NCBI RefSeq assembly: GCF_003325375.1
Contig: NZ_CP030862.1
Span: 6,751,501 to 6,815,500, forward strand
Source of the DNA: Streptomyces globosus
Lineage (GTDB): Bacteria > Actinomycetota > Actinomycetes > Streptomycetales > Streptomycetaceae
Length of the DNA: 64,000 bases
Direction: 5' to 3'
The notes beneath the pieces are model-generated. The model was given only the letters and a program-made list of their open reading frames with translations. It ran no database searches and was not told the origin of the DNA. A program made the position numbers and the translations under genes. Below, piece after piece: positions 35,576 through 44,749 of the stretch (the stretch's first letter is position 1; every line of letters starts with the position of its first letter).

Positions 35576-35627
35576 GGCCGGACCCCTCCCACTTCACGCG
35601 GAACCGGCTCGTACGAAAGGGCTGAAC

Positions 35628-36836
35628 GTGGCTGAGGCCGCACAGGGCGCGCATCAGGGCACCCATGAACCGTCATTGGCTGATCTCATCGAGCGCAGCG
35701 CCGAATTGAAGGGGCGGCTGGTCACCTTCGCGCAGAGTGCCCGCTTCGACCGGTGGTTGACACCCCTCCTGCTGGAGGCCGCTGGACCTGAAAGGCAGTT
35801 GGACGAGGGTGAGGCGATCCGGATCACCGACCACTTCATCCTGCGGTACCGCCTGCCGGACGGGTCGACCGTGGTGGACCGGTTCGTCACCGGCCGGAAG
35901 GACTTGACCGCGGCCGACCGGGAGATGCTGCTCGGCTGGCGTGACCCGGTCGAGGGCGTCTTCGAGATCCGGCGCAAGGACGGCGATGCCGTCACCCTGC
36001 TGAACCTTGTCGACGACCTGGAGTACCGCACCTACTCGAACGTCGGGCGGGCGGCGTTCCGCGGAGTGTCCAAGGGGGGATTCCTCCACACCTGCCTGGT
36101 ACCCGTCCACTCGGTCGGCGGGGCGTGGTTGGTGTCCGGGGCGATGACGAGCTACCCCAGGTCCAGCGCCACCGAGATCGCCCAAGCAGCCCTGCAACTG
36201 GCCACGCACCACCCCGAACTGGTCTTCCGCAACGCCGAGAAGATCGAGCAGGGCTGGCAGCGGATGCGGGAGGACCGGGCAGCGTTCGTCGAGTTCTGCG
36301 GTGGCGACGAACTGGTCCTTCCGCCTGCCGAAGCCGAGGACCTCCTCAACGCCTACTACCGCCACCGCCAAGAGGCAGCCGTCGCCGCACAGCCCGGTCG
36401 TGCCCGCCGCAAGCGGCCCCCCAGCTTCGACCTGCCCTTCTTCGAGCTGCCGTCAGAACTGGCGGACTCGGACACCGTCGGCGTCATCTACGACCAGGTC
36501 GACGGGCTCAACTTCTACGCCGACTACGGGATGCTGCGGGACCTCTTCGCGGACCCCGCCCTCACGGGCCGCAGACAGCACCAGGACCTGCTGCGCACGT
36601 ACCTGCGCGAGGAGTCGATCACGCCACTGCCGATCCGCCGGCTGGCCGCCGCTCACCCGGAGACGGCGGACGCCGTTTTCCGGAAACTGCTGAGGAAGCC
36701 CGGATTCACCTGGAGCGAGCACGGTGACGCGCTGCTGCGCCGGCGCAAGCCCTGGTACTACGAGAGCGACTCGCGCCCCGGGGTATCCGTGATCGGCGAC
36801 CGTCTACGCGAGCTGCTCGGTGCGGGGCGGCGCTGA
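35628..36836 (+). CDS. hypothetical protein, 402 residues
   Basis: Soluble, no signal peptide or membrane span. N-terminal half alpha/beta mixed (ITDHFILRYRLPDGSTVVDRFV, FEIRRKDGDAVTLLNLVDDLEY), a conserved-looking YSNVGRAAFRGVSKGGFLHT segment near 150, a basic patch RARRKRPPS near 265, and a C-terminal helical part ending LLRRRKPWYYESDSRPGV. I do not recognise the family and see no catalytic motif. GTG 35628 is preferred because AAAGGG precedes it and the 80 upstream codons overlap the shifted frame of the gene at 35225. Confidence 0.7.
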   Translation: MAEAAQGAHQGTHEPSLADLIERSAELKGRLVTFAQSARFDRWLTPLLLEAAGPERQLDEGEAIRITDHFILRYRLPDGSTVVDRFVTGRKDLTAADREMLLGWRDPVEGVFEIRRKDGDAVTLLNLVDDLEYRTYSNVGRAAFRGVSKGGFLHTCLVPVHSVGGAWLVSGAMTSYPRSSATEIAQAALQLATHHPELVFRNAEKIEQGWQRMREDRAAFVEFCGGDELVLPPAEAEDLLNAYYRHRQEAAVAAQPGRARRKRPPSFDLPFFELPSELADSDTVGVIYDQVDGLNFYADYGMLRDLFADPALTGRRQHQDLLRTYLREESITPLPIRRLAAAHPETADAVFRKLLRKPGFTWSEHGDALLRRRKPWYYESDSRPGVSVIGDRLRELLGAGRR

Positions 36837-36868
36837 GCTCGTAGGTGGAGAAGCCTGACAGACAGCGC

Positions 36869-36884
36869 GCATACCGCAGTATGC
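36869..36884. promoter_or_regulatory. operator-like palindrome of the VapBC-type operon
   Basis: GCATAC-CGCA-GTATGC, a perfect 6-bp inverted repeat overlapping a -10 candidate TATGCT (36880-36885), with TGACAG (36856-36861) as a -35. Placement at the start of a ribbon-helix-helix antitoxin gene suggests autoregulation. Confidence 0.55.
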
Positions 36885-36891
36885 TGGCTCC

Positions 36892-37140
36892 ATGGCTGAC
36901 ACGACCCGCATCACGGTCACTCTGCCCACCGAGCAGGTGGCGGAGCTGAAGAGGCTCACGGACAACGTCTCCGGCTACGTCGCGGAGGCCGTCGCCCGCC
37001 AGATCAGACACCAGCTGCTCGGCGAGGAGCTGCGCCGCTACGAGGAGGAGCACGGCGCGTTCACCGACGAGGAGCTGGCCGCGGCCCAGGCCAGGATCTT
37101 CGGCACGGCCGAGCACGAGGAGCCGGCGAGCGCCGCGTGA
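36892..37140 (+). CDS. VapB-like antitoxin (ribbon-helix-helix type)
   Basis: 82 residues. The N-terminus DTTRITVTLPTEQVAELKRL has the strand-plus-amphipathic-helix pattern of ribbon-helix-helix DNA-binding antitoxins, followed by NVSGYVAEAVARQI (second helix) and a Glu-rich C-terminal tail (about 45-82) of the sort that binds and blocks the toxin. The stop overlaps the next ATG (ATGA at 37137), standard for toxin-antitoxin pairs. The palindrome at 36869-36884 is the probable target. Confidence 0.8.
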   Translation: MADTTRITVTLPTEQVAELKRLTDNVSGYVAEAVARQIRHQLLGEELRRYEEEHGAFTDEELAAAQARIFGTAEHEEPASAA

Positions 37141-37538
37141 ACCACCGCATCGAGACCGTCGTACTGGACTCCCAAGGACTGTCCGCCTGGATCTCACAGG
37201 ACCGGGCCGTGCTCGCGATGATCCGATCCTTCCACTCGATGGCTGCCGATCTCGTGGTCTGCGCCAACACCATCGTGGAGGTCATGCACGCCCGGGTGAA
37301 CACCGCCCGACTGAACTGGGTGCTCTCCCAGGTCAAGGTGGAAGCGGTGACCGAGCAGGCGGCCAGAACCGCTGCCGGCCTGCTGAAAGAGGCCGGCTTG
37401 CACGGCCACAAGTATGCGATCGATGCCACCGTCGCCGAGCTCGCGCTCCGCCAGCCAGGCCCGGTGGCCATGCTCACGTCGGACGTCGACGACATGGCCA
37501 GGCTGTGCGGCAACCGCGTCCGACTCATCGCGATCTGA
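37137..37538 (+). CDS. VapC-like PIN-domain toxin
   Basis: 133 residues, the normal size for a PIN-domain ribonuclease. Acidic active-site residues fit the pattern: Asp in VVLDSQGLSAW, Glu in ANTIVEVMH, Asp in YAIDATVAEL and Asp in LTSDVDDMARLC. Such toxins cut tRNA or rRNA when the antitoxin is degraded. Overlaps the antitoxin gene by 4 bases. Immediately downstream lies a truncated copy of the LLM oxidoreductase gene, and a decayed second vapC lies at 39558. Confidence 0.85.
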   Translation: MNHRIETVVLDSQGLSAWISQDRAVLAMIRSFHSMAADLVVCANTIVEVMHARVNTARLNWVLSQVKVEAVTEQAARTAAGLLKEAGLHGHKYAIDATVAELALRQPGPVAMLTSDVDDMARLCGNRVRLIAI

Positions 37539-37584
37539 TCCGCTTCGGGCACGGCCAAGACGCCCCTGACGTATGTTTCCCAGG

Positions 37585-37812
37585 TCAGGCTGCGATGGGT
37601 GAACGAGGCTTGACTGAGGTGACGAGCGTGCCCAGGCGCATGTTCTGCGTGGCTGCTGCTGCCGCCGTCAGCGTCGGGATCGCCCCGAACCACGGCCCGT
37701 CCCGGAACGACCGCCACGACAGGTGGTCGTAGCTGTACGCGGCGTGGAAGCCGAGCTTCTCGGCCCGCCGCCACTTGGCGCGGCCTCCCTCGTGCCAGCG
37801 GTCGATCGGAAG
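37585..37812 (-). pseudogene. truncated LLM oxidoreductase copy 1
   Basis: The reverse strand reads PIDRWHEGG, RAEKLGFHAAYSYDHLSW, WFGAIPTLTA and RLGTLVTS, matching residues 9-59 of the intact enzyme at 34227-35123. No start codon lies before the homology, and after LVTS the frame runs into unrelated VKPRSPIAA and a stop at 37585. So both ends are missing; it is a remnant left by rearrangement beside vapC. Confidence 0.85.
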
Positions 37813-37882
37813 GAGCGGAGCGATGACGGGTGCACTGCCGACGGCGTGGCACCCGTCAGTGAAGGGCGCTGCCGAGCGGTGT

Positions 37883-39379
37883 TCAGCGCAGGACGGTGAC
37901 GGGTGCCGCGCTGCCTCCGTCCGCGTGAACGAGGGCGTACCCGCCGGATTGAAGGATCCACAGGTCGGTGGGGAACCGGGTGTCGGTCTCCCGCGTCGCG
38001 ACCTCGTGGGTCCGCAAGCCAGTACGGGAGGAGACGGCCGTCAGCTTGCTGCCGCCGATCGCCCAGATCTCGTCCTCATGGCGGATCACCCCCTCGACCT
38101 CGGCGTCGGTGTCGACGCTCCAGAGCCGGGTGCCGCTGGTCAGGGAGAACCCGGCTATCCGGCCCCGTGTCGACTGGTATCCCGGCTTGTTGCCGCTGGA
38201 TACCCACCGCCGGTCATCCGATCGCACCTCGGCAGCCACCAAGGTGTCGCCGACCACGGCGGCTGACCGGACCGGGCGGGCCTCCAGCACATCGAGGTAC
38301 GCGCTGGAGTATCCGGGCAGGATCCGGATCTCCCCCGTCGGCCCGTCGGTCGGCAACGTGGTGCGGACGTCTCCTCGCTCGTCGTAACCAAGTACTGCGC
38401 GGGTACCGCGGAGGTCGCTCTCGTGTACCCAGAGAGTCAGGGGGGCAGCTGAGAGGACCATCAGGAACCGCGGGGCGCCGACAGCAGGCACCTGGCCGCG
38501 GCTGAGTCGTCGGCCGTCGCGACCCGCGTACGTAGCCAGTGCGGGAGCGGCGCGCTCACCGCACTCGTCAACGGTGACCACGGTGCGGCCGTCGCTGTCG
38601 GAAAGAAGGGGTGAACAGCCTTCCTCGGTCGCGGCCCGCCACCGGTCCGTTCCGTCGGACAGCCCGATGGCTCGCCACCCCCGGGCCTCGGGCAGCACCA
38701 CGGTCTCACCGGTGACAGCGATCAGGTCGGGCACCTGGTCTGCCAGGACACGGTCCACCGATGCCATGGCGGAGCGCCAGATCTCCCGCCCCGTGCCCAG
38801 GTCCAGGGCGATCGCGGCCGAACAGGACTTGCCGTCCGTGGTGTGTCCGAGGACACCGATGCCCCCTGACGTCCGACGGCTCAGTGTGCAGATCCTCTCC
38901 CGGCCGGGAGGGCTCCAACTCCACGCGATACCACCGTCGTCGGCTTGGAACGCGGTCGCCGTGTCTTCCCGTACCCGGACGACGACGCCGTCGTCGTCGT
39001 ACCAACTGCCCACAGCCGACACACCGGCCTGGGTGTCATGGGGGGCCGACCACACGGGCCGTACGGACTCTCCCGATGAGAGGACGGCCGTCGGCGCGAC
39101 GAGGGCGGCCGCGACGAGAGTGCCGGTCCAGGCCCAGAGGCAATGGGTCCGAACGGCGCGGAGAGACGGCCACCAGGTGATCCACAGGCCGAGTGCACCT
39201 CCGATGGTGTACGCCACCTCGCTACCGTCACCGAGGCCCAGCAACCACAGCACGCCCCCGGTCAGAATCGCTCCTGCCGCCGCCCCGCCCGGCAGGGCGA
39301 TGAGGGCTGCGACCGGTCCGGCCACCGGCCAAGGGCTTATCGCCCCCGAAGGGCGGACGACGTTGCGTGTGCGTGCCAC
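37883..39379 (-). CDS. membrane-anchored PQQ-like beta-propeller protein
   Basis: 498 residues. Three membrane spans at about 18-48, 54-72 and 80-102 precede an outside-facing domain with repeated blades such as GTRLWSVDTDAEVEG, DGTDRWRAATEEG, LDLGTGREIWRSA and DGGIAWSWSPPG, the Trp-docking pattern of PQQ/quinoprotein-like propellers. No catalytic or PQQ ligand is evident, so a binding or sensor role is more likely than a dehydrogenase. It lies between the two vapC/LLM duplicate units, in a region that looks rearranged. Confidence 0.82.
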   Translation of the reverse strand: MARTRNVVRPSGAISPWPVAGPVAALIALPGGAAAGAILTGGVLWLLGLGDGSEVAYTIGGALGLWITWWPSLRAVRTHCLWAWTGTLVAAALVAPTAVLSSGESVRPVWSAPHDTQAGVSAVGSWYDDDGVVVRVREDTATAFQADDGGIAWSWSPPGRERICTLSRRTSGGIGVLGHTTDGKSCSAAIALDLGTGREIWRSAMASVDRVLADQVPDLIAVTGETVVLPEARGWRAIGLSDGTDRWRAATEEGCSPLLSDSDGRTVVTVDECGERAAPALATYAGRDGRRLSRGQVPAVGAPRFLMVLSAAPLTLWVHESDLRGTRAVLGYDERGDVRTTLPTDGPTGEIRILPGYSSAYLDVLEARPVRSAAVVGDTLVAAEVRSDDRRWVSSGNKPGYQSTRGRIAGFSLTSGTRLWSVDTDAEVEGVIRHEDEIWAIGGSKLTAVSSRTGLRTHEVATRETDTRFPTDLWILQSGGYALVHADGGSAAPVTVLR

Positions 39380-39557
39380 AGGCTCCCCTCCTGCCGGCGG
39401 ACGGAGAGCGGCCCGAAGTGCTCTCCGCCCGCTGCCATGATCCGTCTCACGTGCCGGGCGGGGTAGGTCCGATCACGGCCGTTACGACGGCCCCGGGCTG
39501 CCGGTGTCCGGCAAACGGTGGTCTCAGGAACGGCGTGCCGGGATCGCGTGCCGGTGC

Positions 39558-39808
39558 GCACGCCCGGGTGAACACGGCACGACTGAACTGGGTGCTCTCC
39601 CAGGTCAAGGTCGAAGCGGTGACCGAGCAGGCGGCCAGAGCGCCGCCGGGCTGCTGAAGGAGACCGGTCTCCACGGCCACAAGTACGCGATCGATGCCAC
39701 CGTCGCCGAGCCGGCGCTCCGCAGCCGGGCCCGGTGGCCGTACTCACGTCCGACGTCGACGACACGGCCAAGCTGTGTGGCAACCGCGTCCGACTTATCG
39801 CGATCTGA
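39558..39808 (+). pseudogene. decayed vapC copy
   Basis: Near-identical to 37288-37538 of the intact vapC from GCACGCCCGGGTGAAC to the stop. The 5' half, with the first catalytic Asp and Glu, is missing, and two single-base deletions (in the region coding AARTAAG, giving ARAPPGC and a stop, and again after AEPALR) break the frame. No antitoxin gene accompanies it. Confidence 0.88.
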
Positions 39809-39855
39809 TCGTCCTCGCGCGGGACCATAATGCCTCCGACGTACGTTTTCCCTGG

Positions 39856-40110
39856 TCAGGCCGCGATAGGCGAACGAGGCCTGACTGAGGTGACGAGCGT
39901 GCCCAACCGGAGCCGCTCAGTGGCCGCTGCCACTGCCGTGAGGGTGGGAATCGCGCCAAACCAGGGAAGGCCGCGGAACGACCGCCAGGACAGGGGGTCG
40001 TAGCTGTAGGCGGTGTGGAAGCCCGGTTCTTCGGCGCGCCGCCACTGGTCGCGGCCGCCTTCGTGCCACGGACGTACGGGCAGGATCACCGTGCTCAGAC
40101 GCAGACTCAT
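39856..40110 (-). pseudogene. truncated LLM oxidoreductase copy 2
   Basis: Reads MSLRLSTVILPVRPWHEGG, RAEEPGFHTAYSYDPLSW, WFGAIPTLTA and RLGTLVTS, then VRPRSPIAA and a stop. It has the N-terminus, unlike copy 1, but stops at the same point after LVTS and shares the short tail, so both fragments share one deletion endpoint. 84 residues cannot form the barrel. Confidence 0.85.
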
Positions 40111-40135
40111 GCGATCGAGTGCAGGGCCGGGTGAC

Positions 40136-40149
40136 GTTTCATGTGAAAC
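40136..40149. other. parS 5 (one mismatch)
   Basis: GTTTCATGTGAAAC, one base off the consensus (C to T at the seventh base), 13 bases before the perfect site parS 6. Confidence 0.65.
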
Positions 40150-40162
40150 CGAGCAGGCCGCT

Positions 40163-40176
40163 GTTTCACGTGAAAC
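40163..40176. other. parS 6
   Basis: Perfect GTTTCACGTGAAAC upstream of the HAD hydrolase gene. Confidence 0.95.
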
Positions 40177-40246
40177 ATCGCCACCGCGGCCGCTCCGTCA
40201 GCGGATCGGGACCTGTCACCGCAGGTGCATGGGCGAAGATGGACCC

Positions 40247-41110
40247 GTGACCTCGGCTCCCCAGCGCCCGGAAGGGCCCACCCCGACCCCACGGCTCATC
40301 GCCACCGACCTCGACGGCACCCTGCTGCGCGACGACAAGTCCGTCTCGCTGCGGACCGTGGCCGCTCTCGCCGCCGCCGAGGAGGCCGGGATCGAGGTCT
40401 TCTTCGTCACCGGGCGCCCTGCCCGCTGGATGGACGTGGTCAGCGACCACGTCCACGGGCACGGCCTCGCGATCTGCGCGAACGGCGCCGCTGTCGTCGA
40501 CCTCCACGCGGGACGCAGCTTCGTCGAGGTGCGGGCCCTGCCCCGGGCCACCGCCCTCACAGTGGTGCAGACGCTGCGCGCCGTCGCCCCCGGTGCGTCG
40601 TTCGCGGTCGAGATGACCACCGGCATCAACTACGAGCCCCTGTACCCGCCCTTCTTCCAGGATCCGGGTGCCAACGTCGCGACCGCGGAGAAGCTGCTCG
40701 ACGAGGAGGGGGAGACCGCCGCCCCCGTGCTGAAGCTTCTGGCCCACCACGCCGAGCTGGCCCCGGACGAGTTCCTTGAGCTGGCCCGGACGGCTGCGGG
40801 CGGCCACGCCTCGATCACCCGGTCCAGCCCGACAGCCCTGCTGGAGATCAGCGGCCTGGGCGTGTCCAAGGCCAGCACCCTGGAGCTGTGCTGCGCCGAG
40901 CGGGGGATCTCGCCGTCCGAGGTGGTCGCCTTCGGCGACATGCCGAACGACGTGGAGATGCTCCGCTGGGCAGGCACTTCTTACGCGATGGGCAATGCAC
41001 ACCCCGATGTCATCGCGGCCGCTTCGGGCCGGACGGTCGCCAACAACGAGGACGGGGTCGCGGTCGTCATCGAGCGCATCCTCGCCGACCTCGCCACACA
41101 GCGGGGCTGA
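40247..41110 (+). CDS. HAD-family phosphatase, Cof/IIB type
   Basis: 287 residues. Motif I IATDLDGTLLRDDKS, motif II FFVTGRP, motif III Lys in LGVSKASTLELC, motif IV AFGDMPNDVEML; a IIB cap at about 95-195. It is a paralogue in kind of 19177-19989. GTG 40247 (VTSAPQRPEG) is used; ATG 40229 in the same frame is an alternative adding six residues, and neither has a strong ribosome site. Convergent with cydDC, 27 bases between the stops. Substrate unknown. Confidence 0.88.
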   Translation: MTSAPQRPEGPTPTPRLIATDLDGTLLRDDKSVSLRTVAALAAAEEAGIEVFFVTGRPARWMDVVSDHVHGHGLAICANGAAVVDLHAGRSFVEVRALPRATALTVVQTLRAVAPGASFAVEMTTGINYEPLYPPFFQDPGANVATAEKLLDEEGETAAPVLKLLAHHAELAPDEFLELARTAAGGHASITRSSPTALLEISGLGVSKASTLELCCAERGISPSEVVAFGDMPNDVEMLRWAGTSYAMGNAHPDVIAAASGRTVANNEDGVAVVIERILADLATQRG

Positions 41111-41137
41111 CGCCGGCGGCACCTCCGGGCCGGCCGA

Positions 41138-44100
41138 TCAGCGGGAGAGGCCGGCCAGCAGGCCGTCGGCCGCCTTCTCCCGCTCCAGCAGCCGGCGCAG
41201 GGGGCCGTCCACGGAGGCGAGTTCGGCGTACGGGCCGCGCTGAACGACCGCTCCACCGTCCAGGACGAGCACCTCGTCCACGGCCTCCAGGCCGGCCAGC
41301 CGGTGCGTGATCAGCAGGGTGGTCCGCCCCTCTGTCGCCGCCAGCAGGTCGGCCGTCAGCGCGTCGGCGGTCGCCAGGTCGAGGTGCTCGGCGGGCTCGT
41401 CCAGGACCAGGACCGGGAAGTCCGCAAGCAGCGCACGGGCCAGGGCCAGACGCTGCCGCTGTCCGCCCGAGATCCGCTCTCCGTGCTCGCCCACCAGGGT
41501 GTCGAGGCCGTCGGGAAGCCCCTCGGCCCAGTCCAGCATCCGGGCCCCGGCCAGAGCCCGGCGCAGGTCCTCCTCGCTCGCCGCGGGGCGGGCCAGGCGC
41601 AGGTTCTCCCGTACGGAGCTGTCGAAGATGTGGGCGTCCTGGGCACACAGGCCGACCAGGCGGCGGATGTCGTCGCCGCCGAGGGTGCGGGCGTCCGTCC
41701 CGGCGAGGGTGTAGGAACCTGCGGCCGGGTCGAGGAAGCGGAGGAGGACGTGGGCGAGCGTGGTCTTGCCGGCTCCGGAGGCGCCGACGACGGCCGTGCG
41801 CCGTCCGGCCTCCAGGACCAGGTCCAGTCCGTGCAAGGCATCGTGCTCCTGGCCCGGGTGCCGTGCGGTGAGGCCCGTGAGGCGGAGCGGGAAGGGCGAG
41901 GCGGGGGCCTCCGCCGGGCGCTCCGGTTCGGCGACCGGCTCGGGGGCGTCGAGGACCTCGTGCAGCCGCTCGGCGCTGCGGAGCACCCGCTGCCGGGACT
42001 GCACCGCCTGCGGCAGCCCGGCAACGGCCTCGAAGGCGGCCAGCGGGGTCAGGACCGCCACGGCCATGGCGACACCGGAGAGCCTGCCGTCCTGGACGGC
42101 TCCGGCGGCGAACGCCGCGGCCGCGGCGACCGTCAGCCCGCACACGAGCGCGGAAAGGCCGCTGCCGAGGCCGGTGGCGGCCGCCCCGCGGGCGGCGATG
42201 GCCGTCAGGGTCCTGTCGCTGGCCGCGACCGCGTCCTTGCGGCGGCCCAGGGCACCCGCGACGGCCAGCTCCGCGGTCCCGGTCAGCAGGTCGGCGGTCC
42301 GGGTGGCGAGCTCGCCGCGGGCGGGGGCCAGCCGGCGCTCGGCGCGACGGGCACAGGCGCCGCTGACCAGCGGCACCCCGATGCCGGCGGCGAGGAGCCC
42401 GGCAGCGAGGGCTGCGCCGGCCTCGGGCAGCAGCCAGACGGCGAAAGCGACCGACCCGCTCCCGACGAGGACGGCGGTGCCGACCGGGAGCATCCAGCGC
42501 AGCCAGTAGTCCTGGAGGGCGTCCGCGTCGGCGACGAGCCGCGCCAGCAGGTCGCCGCGCCGCTGCCCGCGCAGCCCGGCGGGGGCGATGCGCTCCAGCC
42601 GCCGGAAGACCGACACGCGCAGGTCGGCCAGCATGCGCAGGACGGCGTCGTGGGAGACGAGCCGTTCCGCGTACCGGAACACGGCGCGGCCCATACCGAA
42701 GGCGCGCGTGGCCGTGACGGCCATCATCAGGTAGAGCACGGGCGGCTGCTCGGAGGCACGGGAGATCAGCCAGCCGGAGACCGCCATCAGTCCGACGCTG
42801 CATCCGACGGCCAGTGCGCCGAGCAGCAGTCCGAGCCTGAACCGCCCCTGCCAGGCACGGGCGGCGGCCCTGACCCGGCGCAGGTGGCCTGCCCCTGCGG
42901 CGCCGACCGCTGCGGCCGCCGTCGGCTGGTCCGCCGGCTCTGCCGCGCCGGACACTGCGGCACCCCGGAAGCCGCCGTCGCCGGCGGCCCGGGCCGGGGG
43001 ACCGGCGGCAGCGTCGGGGGCGGGGTCCGAGGGCGCGGCCCCGATCTCGACGACCCGGTCCGCGAGGGCGAGCAGCGCCGGCCGGTGCACGACCAGCAGG
43101 ACGGTCCGGCCGGCAGCGAGGCGCCGTACCGCCTCCACGACGGCGGCCTCGGTCTCCCCGTCGAGCGCGGCGGTCGGCTCGTCGAGCAGGAGCACCGGCC
43201 GGTCGGCGAGGAAGGCGCGGGCCAGCGCGATCCGCTGGCGCTGGCCGGCCGAGAGCCCTGCCCCGCCCTCGCCGAGCACCGTTTCGGCACCCTGCGGCAG
43301 AGCAGCGACGAACTCCCCGGCTCCGGCGTCCTCCAGAGCCCGGGCCACGGCCCCGTCGGAGGCGTCGGGCCGGGCGAGGCGCACGTTCTCCGCGACCGTT
43401 CCCGCGAAGAGGTGCGGCCGCTGGGGCACCCAGGCGACGTGCCGGCGCCACTGCTCCGGATCGAGGGCGGACAGGTCGGCGCCGCCGACCCGCACCCGGC
43501 CCGCGCTCGGCGCGGTGAATCCCAGCAGCACCTGCAGCAGGGTGGACTTGCCGGCGCCGCTCGGGCCGGTGAGGGCGACGCACTCGCCGGGCCCGACGGT
43601 GAGGGAGACCGCAGAGGGCGAGTCCGTGCCCCGCCCGGGATACCGAACGGACACCCCGTCGACGTCGAGGGAGAATCCGGCCGGACCGGGTCCGGGGAGG
43701 GCGGCCGACACGGCCGGCACCGGCCGGGGCGCCGGCGTTTCGAGCACCTCGAAGACCTCCTCCGCAGCGGCCAGCCCCTCCGCGGCCGCGTGGTACTGGG
43801 CACCGACCTGGCGCAGCGGCAGGTATGCCTCCGGCGCCAGGATCAGCACCACGAGCCCGGTGTAGAGGTCGAGCTCGCCGTGGACGAGCCGCATGCCGAT
43901 GGTCACGGCGACGAGCGCCACGGAGAGGGTGGCCAGCAGTTCCAGCGCGAAGGACGACAGGAACGCGATCCGCAGGGTCCGCAGGGTGGCCCGGCGGTAG
44001 TCGCCGGTGATCCGGCGGATCGACTCGGCCTGCGCCTTGGCCCGGCCGAAGACCTTGAGCGTCGGCAGGCCGGCCACGACATCGAGGAAGTGCCCCGACA

Positions 44101-44686
44101 GTCTGGACAGCAGCTGCCACTGCCGGTTCATCCGGGACTGCGTGGCCAGCCCGATCAGCACCATGAACAGCGGGATGAGGGGCAGGGTGACCACGATGAT
44201 CGCCGCAGAGACCCAGTCCTCGGTGACGATGCGGGCGAGGACGGCGGCCGGGACAGCCACCGCCAGGCCGAGCTGCGGCAGGTAGCGGGCGAAGTAGTCG
44301 TCGAGGGCGTCCACGCCCCGGGTGGCCAGCGCCACCAGGGAGCCGGTCCGCTGCCCGCTCAGCCACCCGGGCCCCAGGTCGGCGGCCCGGTCCAGGAGCT
44401 GTCCGCGCAGGTGCGACTTGACGGCGGCCGAGGCCCGGTGGGCAGCCAGCTCCGTGAGCCAGGCAAGCAGGCCGCGCCCCAGGGCCACGGCGGCCAGGAG
44501 CAGCAGCGGCGTCTGCAGGTCCCGGCCGTCGAGGCCCTTCTCGAAGGCGCCCACGACGATCTCGGCGATCAGCATCGCCTGGGCGATGACCAGCCCCGCC
44601 CCGGCGCACCCGAGGACCACAACGGCCCCCAGGAAGAGGCGGGTGGACCGGGCGTACCGGAGCAGGCGCGGGTCGATCGGTTTCAC
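41138..44686 (-). CDS. cydDC: CydDC thiol reductant ABC exporter, fused CydD-CydC
   Basis: 1182 residues. Two complete half-transporters in one chain: membrane domain and ATPase (about 1-560; Walker A GPSGAGKSTLL, signature LSAGQRQRIALARAFL), a linker, then membrane domain and ATPase (about 610-1182; GASGAGKTTLA, ISGGQRQRLALARALL). It exports cysteine/glutathione-type thiols or haem-related factors needed to assemble cytochrome bd. I prefer GTG 44686, because GAGGG lies 9 bases before it, while the ATG at 44695 directly abuts that site. The GTG lies inside parS 7. It follows cydB by about 60 bases in the same direction. Confidence 0.93.
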   Translation of the reverse strand: MKPIDPRLLRYARSTRLFLGAVVVLGCAGAGLVIAQAMLIAEIVVGAFEKGLDGRDLQTPLLLLAAVALGRGLLAWLTELAAHRASAAVKSHLRGQLLDRAADLGPGWLSGQRTGSLVALATRGVDALDDYFARYLPQLGLAVAVPAAVLARIVTEDWVSAAIIVVTLPLIPLFMVLIGLATQSRMNRQWQLLSRLSGHFLDVVAGLPTLKVFGRAKAQAESIRRITGDYRRATLRTLRIAFLSSFALELLATLSVALVAVTIGMRLVHGELDLYTGLVVLILAPEAYLPLRQVGAQYHAAAEGLAAAEEVFEVLETPAPRPVPAVSAALPGPGPAGFSLDVDGVSVRYPGRGTDSPSAVSLTVGPGECVALTGPSGAGKSTLLQVLLGFTAPSAGRVRVGGADLSALDPEQWRRHVAWVPQRPHLFAGTVAENVRLARPDASDGAVARALEDAGAGEFVAALPQGAETVLGEGGAGLSAGQRQRIALARAFLADRPVLLLDEPTAALDGETEAAVVEAVRRLAAGRTVLLVVHRPALLALADRVVEIGAAPSDPAPDAAAGPPARAAGDGGFRGAAVSGAAEPADQPTAAAAVGAAGAGHLRRVRAAARAWQGRFRLGLLLGALAVGCSVGLMAVSGWLISRASEQPPVLYLMMAVTATRAFGMGRAVFRYAERLVSHDAVLRMLADLRVSVFRRLERIAPAGLRGQRRGDLLARLVADADALQDYWLRWMLPVGTAVLVGSGSVAFAVWLLPEAGAALAAGLLAAGIGVPLVSGACARRAERRLAPARGELATRTADLLTGTAELAVAGALGRRKDAVAASDRTLTAIAARGAAATGLGSGLSALVCGLTVAAAAAFAAGAVQDGRLSGVAMAVAVLTPLAAFEAVAGLPQAVQSRQRVLRSAERLHEVLDAPEPVAEPERPAEAPASPFPLRLTGLTARHPGQEHDALHGLDLVLEAGRRTAVVGASGAGKTTLAHVLLRFLDPAAGSYTLAGTDARTLGGDDIRRLVGLCAQDAHIFDSSVRENLRLARPAASEEDLRRALAGARMLDWAEGLPDGLDTLVGEHGERISGGQRQRLALARALLADFPVLVLDEPAEHLDLATADALTADLLAATEGRTTLLITHRLAGLEAVDEVLVLDGGAVVQRGPYAELASVDGPLRRLLEREKAADGLLAGLSR

Positions 44687-44693
44687 GTGAAAC
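44680..44693. other. parS 7, overlapping the cydDC start
   Basis: Perfect GTTTCACGTGAAAC; its central GTG on the minus strand is the probable start codon of cydDC. ParB bound here would cover the start region. Confidence 0.95.
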
Positions 44694-44749
44694 ATCCCTC
44701 AGGAGACGGATGGCCGGGCGGGGCGGCAGGCGCCCCACCCGGATCGGGC

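Noticed and set aside
39560..39657. Second intact vapC
   Set aside because: Two single-base deletions and a missing 5' half; it is a pseudogene.
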